Below, piece after piece: positions 1 to 6,056 of a stretch of 11,265 bases of DNA (positions within the stretch are counted from its first letter, which is position 1; the number at the start of each line of letters is the position of its first letter). This stretch comes from Polyrhizophydium stewartii (Eukaryota; Chytridiomycota; Chytridiomycetes; Rhizophydiales). The stretch lies in NCBI GenBank assembly GCA_027604665.1, contig JADGIZ010000603.1, positions 1 to 11,265 on the forward strand, written 5' to 3'. The notes below the pieces were generated by a model, which searched no databases, had not been told where the DNA came from, and worked only from the letters and a program-made list of their open reading frames with translations. Position numbers and translations under genes: made by a program.

Positions 1-270
1 CCGGTGCCCCCCGTACTCCCCCTCACATCACCAGCCGCCCTTTCTCCGCCCTTTCTCCGCTCGGACGACTCGGCCGCCTCCGGCCGCCCCTCTCCGCACG
101 CATCCGCCAGCCTCCGGCTCCGCCCGCCTCCGCCTGGTCGCGCGTCTGCCCGCACGCACGCCAGACCACCCCTCCACCGCCAAGCCCGCTCGACAGGCGC
201 CTGGGGGGCGGTGCACGACACAAACGCGTACAATGAGGCGTCGTCGACGGTGCCTCCCTGTGACGCCGTC
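1..270. other. GC-rich, pyrimidine-biased leader/promoter region
   Basis: This stretch is strongly C/T-biased on the + strand and is followed by the first membrane-protein gene. One + frame stays open through it, but its reading is Pro/Arg/Ser-rich low complexity with no ATG, as expected of GC-rich noncoding DNA. It probably holds the promoter and 5' untranslated region of the gene at 328-1209. It could also hold an unrecognised first exon of that gene, because that gene's start is not resolved. ATG codons occur at 233 and 271. No TATA box was seen. Confidence 0.5.
38..59. repeat. Tandem 11-bp duplication
   Basis: CCCTTTCTCCG occurs twice back to back (38-48 and 49-59) with no mismatch. It lies in the pyrimidine-rich region upstream of the first gene. 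It may be a chance product of the biased composition or a promoter element. Confidence 0.7.
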
Positions 271-327
271 ATGCCGGATGGTCCCGCTGACACGGCCGTC
301 CCAACACCGCCACACCGCTCACCGCAG

Positions 328-1209
328 ATGGGTTCGACATCGACCGCTGCCTCGACGACTGGTCAAGCTTTGTGCTGCTCGACATCCTCAAGGTCGCTCA
401 GGGCATCACCATGGGCCTGTACTTCATCACGTCCGTCTGGATCAAGCATCGCCTCGTGCGCTCGCTGCCCGGCCTCGTCCCGGTGGCGGCCATGTGGGTC
501 GTTGCGTTCCTGCTCTGCGGAGGGGCAGTTATTACGTCGGCAGCCAATATCTTGCTTTTCAAAAGGCATCGGATGCTCGTCATGATCTGTACGACCTTCC
601 TCGGCCTGGGCATGGCCACGCTGCCCTGGTTCTACGTGTACCTCACCGTGCGCAACATCAAGGACCACTCGGCCTCGTTCTCCTCGACTCTCAGGATCAT
701 CCGCAGCAACCCTGTGCTCAAGTTCTGGTTCTTCTCCCGGCCCATTTTCATGACCTGCATCAGCATGCTGCCCATCATAATTCTCTTGGCCCGACGCGCT
801 CCTGGCGAGCTCATTGGATGTGCGTATGCTTGCACAATCGTGTTCTTGCAGCCCCCTCGCTGCTGCTGATCCCATGAGCCTCTGCACAGATATTGCCATC
901 ATGATCACGTCAGACTTCTTGTTCGAGTACGCACAGCTGCAAAAGGGTCTCTTTGCAATGCTTGTCAACGAAATCAGCTTGCCTCCAAACGTGCGGCAGA
1001 AGCTCGAGCAGGCTCTCGAGGCCAACACCGCCGCCGCTGCCCACGACGCCGACTGGGACATGGATTTCGATGACAAGCTCGAGGACTTTGAGCTCCCCGT
1101 CATTGCAGACCACTCTGGCTCAGCAAGCTCGCCTGTGCGCAACTCACGCCCCGGAAGCACACGCAGCCCATCTGGCCGTCCGCAAAGCTTTATCTTTGAA
1201 CACGTCTGA
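328..1209 (+). CDS. Multi-pass membrane protein, unrecognised family (5' end unresolved)
   Basis: Visible exons are 328-819 and 890-1209, joined by a 70-bp intron (GTGCGT donor at 820, CACAG acceptor ending at 889); the joined codon is Tyr and the frame is kept. The protein has four strong hydrophobic segments in the first exon and a weaker fifth at the start of the second. A hydrophilic acidic region and a Ser/Pro/Arg-rich tail follow, ending in IFEHV. The coding frame runs upstream to an AG acceptor at 326-327, and it contains no ATG there, so a first exon must lie further 5'. One model starts at ATG 271 with donor 281 (a 47-bp intron). Another uses donor 260 with an exon lacking a visible ATG. 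Neither is convincing. It stands beside a 7TM paralog cluster but lacks that family's shared motifs, so it is either a distant relative or unrelated. No function can be assigned beyond membrane localisation. Confidence 0.7.
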
Positions 1210-1259
1210 GTGCATTCCTCCCGCATGCGTCTGCTGCTGGGCTTGACAAAAAAAAAGGG

Positions 1260-1268
1260 CTTAAATAG
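1260..1268 (+). promoter_or_regulatory. TATA-like element upstream of the first 7TM paralog
   Basis: CTTAAATAG lies about 45 bp before ATG 1313 in the 103-bp gap after the previous stop codon. An A9 tract (1248-1256) sits just before it. The spacing suits a short 5' leader in which 1313 is the first ATG. The match to a TATA box is imperfect. Confidence 0.35.
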
Positions 1269-1312
1269 AATTGCACGACACGCTGTTTTCATTTCTATCC
1301 GTCCGGAAAACA

Positions 1313-2338
1313 ATGCAGCGACAGCCGACACTTGCGGACCTCGCCGATCCGCTGCACGCTGCGTGTTTGGCTTTCGGTACAGGCGTGCTTGCTTCGAACC
1401 TCGCTGTTGTATCGATCGTCTCGACGCGGCTCGCATCTGGCGACACCGCAGCATGGCGGATGAGACTGATGCTCGTTGCCCTGAATCTCTTGTCTGCAGC
1501 ACTCCAGCTTCTCGAGGCTGCCTCTCTCTATGTGATGGCCGAGCAAGACCACCACATCCGCAACATCATTCTTGCGATTATGTTTGTGGGCTTGCTTTTG
1601 ACGCAGCTGGAGATGCGCATGGCGTTCAGCGCGCTGTTCCAGCCGGCGGACCAGGCACCCTTGAGCATCACGCAGAAAGCGGGCTTGCGGGCAGGAGCGA
1701 CTCTACTTCACCTGACGCTCATGTTTCCTGCATACGTCGCCAGTCCCGCTGACCTCGACACCATTCTGAAAATGGTGAGGCGACCTGGCACGTGGTAAGA
1801 CCCCGAGCATCTCACCGACACCGCGTGCCAGTGGTTCTACGCTGGGAGTGCAGTCCACACGGTCCTGCTCTCGTGCGTTGGCTGCGTGCAGGGCTACGTC
1901 ATCATCACAGCGCTGCTCAAAAGCAGCAAGCACATCTCGGCGCAAGTTTACAGGAGAAAGTACATTGATCTCGCGGTTTATCTGGTGCTCTCGGTTACTG
2001 CCCAGCTCGGTGTCCTCGGTGCTTTTGTGATGATGTCTCTCAACTCGACCGTCAAAACCAAGCCGGTTCAGCAACTGTTTGAGCAGTTTGGCATGGCATG
2101 CATTGGTTCCGAGGCCGTATACACGACCATTGCGCTTCGAATAATGACTTCGCTGCTCGCCAGCAATGCCCAGCGACCCAAGCACGACTCGCGGCGAGCC
2201 AAAGAGAACAAGATTGAGACTGTGGCACCAGAAGACGATATGCCAACAACGCCTGCCAACACCGAAGCGGGCATTCGTGCGATGCAGCAGAGCACACAGG
2301 ACACGCAGCTCGCGAGCACGCACGTGCGATCCAAATGA
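1313..2338 (+). CDS. Seven-transmembrane GPCR-like protein, paralog A
   Basis: Exons are 1313-1774 and 1832-2338, giving 322 residues. The 57-bp phase-0 intron has a GTGAGG donor and a GTGCCAG acceptor. ATG 1313 is the first ATG in frame, and it gives a first exon of 462 nt, exactly the length in paralog B. Hydrophobic segments fall near residues 16-40, 50-75, 82-107, 125-143, 157-183, 199-224 and 235-263: seven passes with a short N-terminus. Segment 3 ends in QLEMR (98-102), segment 5 carries CVQGY, segment 7 a Glu (SEAVY). The roughly 58-residue tail is hydrophilic and contains TPANT (294-298; bases 2249-2263). The topology suggests a plasma-membrane receptor or sensor, but no named receptor family is recognised. 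A 7TM protein that does not signal through G proteins, such as a channel or scaffold, is possible. Confidence 0.85.
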
Positions 2339-2397
2339 AAACTTGGGCCGCGAATCGGGTCGTCAGGCGCGGCGACATTCGTTGAAAATCCGATCTG

Positions 2398-2460
2398 ATG
2401 CAAGCTTCATGGAAACATCCGCGGCAAACTACTGCAGCTGCCTCGTGCGACTTGCCATGA
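2398..2460 (+). other. Possible upstream ORF ending on the paralog B start codon
   Basis: A 20-codon reading frame (ATG 2398) ends with TGA 2458-2460, which overlaps the preferred start of paralog B in the string ATGA. If the transcript begins upstream of 2398, this could affect translation by reinitiation. A second ATG at 2409 is in frame with paralog B and would instead add 16 residues. The transcript start is unknown, so this is only a candidate. Confidence 0.3.
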
Positions 2461-3529
2461 GCAACTTCCCGCCGGAAGACGTGGCGAAGCCGCTGCACGT
2501 AGCGTGCCTGGCATTCTTGGTCGTCACAGCCATCACAAACGTGGGCTTTTCTGCCACAATTGCGACACGGATTCTTTTGAAGCGACCCGCAGCTTGGAAA
2601 CTGCATGCGATGCTAGTCGTGGCGCACCTCTCTGCAGCAGCGATGCTGGCGATTGAGCTCGTCTGCAACTACGTGGTCCACGACGACGTTGCCTATGCAA
2701 TCCAAGGCGCCTTCTTTGGCCTTACCTTTGGCGCGCTCCTGATCTTGCAGCTCGAGATGCGCTTTGTCTTTAGTGTCCTCTTTGCAAAAAGTGCCGAAGG
2801 TCACTGGAGCGAGCCGTCAAAGTTGCGGGCACGCGTCGCCGCAGTCCTGCTGCACGATATCCTAATGGAACCTGAGTATGTTGGAAACGCGATCATTTAC
2901 GAGGGAATCATGGGCTGGGTGCGTTGCGATCCCATCTCGCCCAAGCGCACATGCCGCTCACATCGCAAGCGCGCAAAACACAGTGGTGGATGCTCGGAAT
3001 CGCGCTGCACGCCGTGATTCTGTCCTTTGTCGGTGTAGTGCAGGGCTATCTCATCATCCGTGCCATCTTGACCACATCCAAACGCATCTCGGCTCAGCAG
3101 TCTGCTCGGAAGCTGCAAGAGGTCGTGCTTTCACTTGTCATTACCATCGTGTCCGAGGTGGCGGGCCTCAGCACATTCGTATACTTTTCCGCGTTTGTAT
3201 CCCAGCGAGAGGACCCGGTCACATACTGGATCTTGAACCAATTTGCAATTACTTGTCTTGCGGTCGAGGCAATCGCCGAGACCGTGGCCTTGCTGACCAT
3301 GATGGACCTGGTCGCCGGCAAGGTTTTGCTTATGCGACCAGTGTCGTTCATTGCAAAAAAGTTGGCTGTTCCTCGAACAAGCATTGCCTCTCGCTCGCGC
3401 GGAAGATTCAACAATAACCGGCAGGCTGTCTCTCGTCAGAGCGTGACGGTTCGCAACATAACGCAACCTGTTCCTGTCACGCCTGCAAACACCTTGGCGG
3501 CGACGGAGAGCCTTCAAAATTGTGTATAA
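2457..3529 (+). CDS. Seven-transmembrane GPCR-like protein, paralog B
   Basis: Exons are 2457-2918 and 2984-3529, giving 335 residues. The 65-bp phase-0 intron has a GTGCGT donor and an ACACAG acceptor and is at the same site as in paralogs A and C. ATG 2457 was chosen over in-frame ATG 2409 because it makes exon 1 462 nt, exactly as in paralog A, and aligns its start with MQRQPTLADLADPLH. Seven hydrophobic segments are visible. QLEMR is at 98-102, the same residue numbers as in A. VVQGY lies in segment 5, a Glu-containing segment 7 follows, then DLVAGKV (262-268) just after it. The tail is basic, Ser/Thr/Asn-rich, and carries TPANT (320-324; bases 3479-3493). The stop codon overlaps a TATAAA string. 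Role inferred: membrane receptor or sensor of unknown ligand. Confidence 0.85.
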
Positions 3530-3530
3530 A
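3525..3530 (+). promoter_or_regulatory. TATAAA overlapping the stop codon of paralog B
   Basis: TATAAA spans the TAA stop (3527-3529) of paralog B and lies about 110 bp before the first readable remnant of the truncated paralog. It could be that locus's original core promoter, but it could equally be chance. Confidence 0.3.
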
Positions 3531-3637
3531 TGAGTGGATATCACTTTGTGTACGACGTAATCTATCGTTTCCAATATCTCCCGGGCATCACATAGCCTGC
3601 AGAAGCCGCAAATATTTGCGTGCTCAGGTTGGTGTGA

Positions 3638-4340
3638 CTATGCGAGTCACTACAATCACACGCACATAAGTGGCTTGATCTCGCCACGGGCTGCGCCAGG
3701 ATCGTCGTTGTTCTGATCAGCCTGCTGCTGCTGGGGCCAGAGTATGTTGCTGGAAGCGTGACATTGACTGGCGCCATGCTTTGGGTGAGCTCCGGCTCTC
3801 GCAAGCGTCAAGAAGCAATCGCTGACATTGGCGCAGTGGTGGGTCCTCGGCATCTCCGTCGGAATGGTCGGCGCATGCATCATCGGCTGTGTTCAGAGCT
3901 ACATGATAATCTCTGCGCTGCTGCGCCGTTCCAAGACGCTCGATGCCAAGGCGTCAGCCGAGCACCACACACTCCTGATTGTGACTCTCGCCGGATCTGT
4001 GTGCGCCGAAATATGCGGCTTTACAGCATTCTGGGCTCTACTTCTCGTCAAGTTTCCAGATGGAAGCTTTGATTATACTGGGCTGGCGGCTCAGATTGCC
4101 GTCATGTCGCTCGGCTGGAAGTCGCTGGCAGAGTCGCTCGCCCTGTCACGCATGTTCGATATCGCCCCGGGAAAGCAGCGCGCATTCGGCTTCAGTACTC
4201 GTGTTGTGAAGCTTGTGTCCAAGATTCCGACGGCGATGAGCAGCAAGGAGCAGAAGTCACCCGCCAGCCCAAGGCAGTGCTCGCTCGCCACGCCAGTAAA
4301 CTCGGTCGCTCACACACCGGCAAACACGATGCTGAGATGA
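3638..4340 (+). pseudogene. 5'-truncated 7TM paralog with intact second exon (probable pseudogene)
   Basis: The second exon, 3837-4340 (167 residues, TGA stop), is fully open and family-like. It has WWVLG and CVQSY in segment 5, segments 6 and 7, a FDIAPGK stretch where B and C have DLVAGKV, and TPANT (4314-4328) four residues before the end. The same phase-0 intron is present (3785-3836, 52 bp, GTGAGC donor, GCGCAG acceptor). The preceding exon is open in frame only from 3638. It encodes segment 4, including PEYV as in paralog B, but nothing for segments 1-3. In this frame the only ATG is at 3776, three codons before the splice site. Only about 110 bp separate paralog B's stop from this open stretch, so some 350 bp of exon 1 are absent. 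Reading AAG CCG CAA ATA TTT GCG TGC at 3603-3623 resembles the KPLHVAC start of segment 1 in B, suggesting an internal deletion. A short expressed product is not excluded. Confidence 0.7.
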
Positions 4341-4596
4341 AGGCTCTGTGTCGTATTCCAGCCTCCACTCAAAGATATGATGCGAGTATCACGCCTCGGC
4401 ACCCGCTGCGAACATCTGCGACACAGTCATGTATATAAACTCGATACCGCAATGCGACTCCACCAGACGCGTCCGCATCGTACATGCAGCGCAGCGACGA
4501 ATTTTGTCTCCGGTGGTCGCACCATCCTGACCTGATTCTCGTCAACAGCGCGCGATTTGCAGCGTTCTCGAGGTCGTCCGGCACAGGATATCGATC
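4341..4596. other. Intergenic region between truncated paralog and paralog C
   Basis: At 256 bp this is the longest gap inside the array. It contains a good TATA box and an ATG out of frame with the downstream gene, both listed separately. No further gene was seen. Confidence 0.6.
4432..4439 (+). promoter_or_regulatory. TATA box for paralog C
   Basis: TATATAAA is the best TATA match in the window. It lies 158 bp before ATG 4597. Initiation about 30 bp downstream would give a leader of roughly 130 nt containing the out-of-frame ATG at 4484. Confidence 0.5.
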
Positions 4597-4699
4597 ATGG
4601 GACGCCTGCCGACCGAATGGCTGTCGCGGCCGCTCAACATCGCCAGCTTTGTGTTTGCAGCAGCGACGACGTCGGGGAATCTGTGTGTCGCTGCGCTGA
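4484..4699 (+). other. Possible overlapping upstream ORF in the paralog C leader
   Basis: This 71-codon frame starts at the first ATG after the TATA box and runs past the preferred start of paralog C in a different frame. If translated, it would reduce initiation at 4597. Its product has no recognisable features. Alternatively the transcript starts after 4484 or the leader is spliced; several AG acceptors precede 4597. Confidence 0.3.
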
Positions 4700-5662
4700 T
4701 TGTCGTGCGGCTGCTGCGCCGCTGGACAGGAGCTTGGCATACTCTCGTACTGCTGGCCATTCTGAACATCATCTCAGCGATTTTGCAGCTGATCGTGATC
4801 TACGAGACCTATTGGGAGCCGGCTGCCCGTGATGTCACGTACAGAGTCGAAAGCATCAGCATTGGCCTGCTTTTTCTCGGTTTCGGATGGACGCAGCTCG
4901 AGCTGCGCTTCATATTCGGTGTCCTCTTTGCGTCACGACCCGAGGACATCTGGACGCCGGTGGCCAAGACGCGTGCGAGGATCGGCCTCGTACTCGCACA
5001 CTTCACACTCGTATGGGAGCTTTATTTTCGGGGACTTTCATTTGTTGGTCCATGGATAACTCCAGTAAGCGAATGTCATGTATGTTTCTTGGAGCGCGCT
5101 GGAGGCTGATCACTCGGGCATTCAGCTTGTCTCGGTCGGCACCGCGCTGCATGCAATCTTGACCACCTTCGTGGGCGGCGCACAGGCCTATATTTTCACT
5201 ACAGCTCTGCTGCGCACGTCAAAGAAGTTGTCGGCCACCGACACCACTGGCTGCCGCAACCAGCTGATTGGTTTGATGTGCCTGAGTGTTTTGATCCACG
5301 TCGCCGGCATTGCAGCATTCTGCTACGGCTCTCTCTTCTTCGAAGTGACCAGCAACACAACACTCAACCTGTTCTGGCTGATCTACCAATTCAGTTTGGC
5401 GTGCCTTGCGTGCGAGGCAGTGTTTCAGGCGCTTTCTCTGATTACAATGACGGACCTGGTTGCGGGCAAGGTGACCTCTGTTGGCGGATCTCTGATCAAG
5501 CGGATCTCACATGCCGTTCATAAGAGGAGCGTTCTGAAGTACCCGCCGGCCTCAGGCTCGAGCACCGCAGAAAACAATCAAACGCCTCAAAACTCGCTTG
5601 CTGGGCGGAATGTGTCGCATGCGAATTCAACTCCGATGCCCAGCATGAACACCAGCACCTAG
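4597..5662 (+). CDS. Seven-transmembrane GPCR-like protein, paralog C
   Basis: Exons are 4597-5064 and 5126-5662, giving 334 residues. The 61-bp phase-0 intron has a GTAAGC donor and an ATTCAG acceptor at the family position. ATG 4597 aligns with the starts of A and B (MGRLPTEWLSRPLNIA against MQRQPTLADLADPLHA). Seven hydrophobic segments are visible. QLELR is at 100-104, GAQAY in segment 5, CEAVF in segment 7 and DLVAGKV (266-272) directly after it. The tail is rich in Ser, Thr and Asn and ends with NSTPMPSMNTST, a diverged counterpart of the TPANT region. Two NxS/T sites before residue 240 (SNTTLN region) fall in the loop between segments 6 and 7, which would be extracellular if the N-terminus is outside. 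Ligand and coupling are unknown. Confidence 0.85.
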
Positions 5663-5859
5663 GCAGCAGTGCCGAGCGCACCACTTGGGCAGAGCTGGGT
5701 TTGCAATACATTCAATGAATTTGGGTGGATATTGCGCGGTTTGAGCTTCACCAAAACGCTGGAGACAGTACCAATCCCAGCGCTGCCTACTTCGCAAGGC
5801 AGCCGAGACCGACAGCTGAGGCCGCAATCGGGTTTTGATCGGGTGGCTTGTGGTGACAC

Positions 5860-5875
5860 CACCGAAAGAAAAGTT
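5860..5875. repeat. Left 16-bp direct repeat (candidate target-site duplication)
   Basis: CACCGAAAGAAAAGTT is identical to 6027-6042. The match cannot be extended at either end: the outer and inner neighbouring bases all differ between the two copies. Confidence 0.75.
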
Positions 5876-6026
5876 TTTAGATTAGATTAGAAGAGGGATT
5901 TATTAAGGAGCGAGGCGGCCGACTTCCCCTCAACCGGCTGGGACCACCGCGAGGCGGGAGTGCCGGGACCGACCCACGAAGGGCAGCCGAGGGATGTGAA
6001 GTCAATCCCACTCCCCGAGGGGAGCA
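5876..6026 (-). mobile_element. Candidate short retroposon (SINE-like or 5'-truncated non-LTR copy)
   Basis: The 151-bp segment between two perfect 16-bp direct repeats reads as a retroposed copy on the - strand. It begins with a CTCCCC-TC-GGGGAG inverted repeat and is GC-rich through the body. Near its 3' end it has AATAAA (+ strand 5899-5904), and it ends in the short tail TCTAATCTAATCTAAA right against the repeat. Target-site duplications of this length plus a simple-repeat tail are the usual marks of LINE-type target-primed insertion. The - strand is also open here in a frame ending LLNKSLF at a stop (5887-5889), which might be the end of a parent element's ORF. No clear Pol III box was found. 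Family and copy number cannot be seen in one window. Confidence 0.5.
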
Positions 6027-6042
6027 CACCGAAAGAAAAGTT
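6027..6042. repeat. Right 16-bp direct repeat (candidate target-site duplication)
   Basis: Perfect copy of 5860-5875, ending 14 bp before the TTLL12-like start codon. Confidence 0.75.
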
Positions 6043-6056
6043 CCCCAGACTCAACG

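Larger units (their letters stand above)
5663..6056. other. Intergenic region carrying a retroposon-like insertion
   Basis: This 394-bp gap separates the 7TM cluster from the TTLL12-like gene. It contains the candidate retroposon at 5876-6026 and its flanking direct repeats. The part from 5663 to about 5849 shows no gene or strong motif. A near-palindrome GTGGTG-A-CACCAC (5850-5862) abuts the left flanking repeat. The TTLL12-like promoter must lie here, but no clear TATA box was found. Confidence 0.6.

Noticed and set aside
4..585. Plus-strand 193-codon frame at the start of the window
   Set aside because: It begins with GTG, has no ATG before 271, reads as Pro/Arg-rich low complexity and runs out of frame with the hydrophobic coding sequence.
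328..1209. First membrane gene as a fifth member of the 7TM paralog family
   Set aside because: It lacks the QLE(M/L)R, QGY and TPANT motifs and has a different intron site and tail, so membership cannot be supported.
363..1502. Long minus-strand open frame (379 codons)
   Set aside because: It lies antisense to the first membrane gene and into paralog A, has Arg/Ser-rich composition without domains, and is best explained by high GC.
3776..4340. Truncated paralog as a complete short gene starting at ATG 3776
   Set aside because: That start would give three residues before the splice site and no segment 4, although the upstream frame clearly encodes the family's segment 4.
5850..5862. GTGGTG-A-CACCAC hairpin as a terminator or binding site
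   Set aside because: Short single palindrome in a eukaryotic intergenic region with no other support; noted only as the neighbour of the retroposon target.
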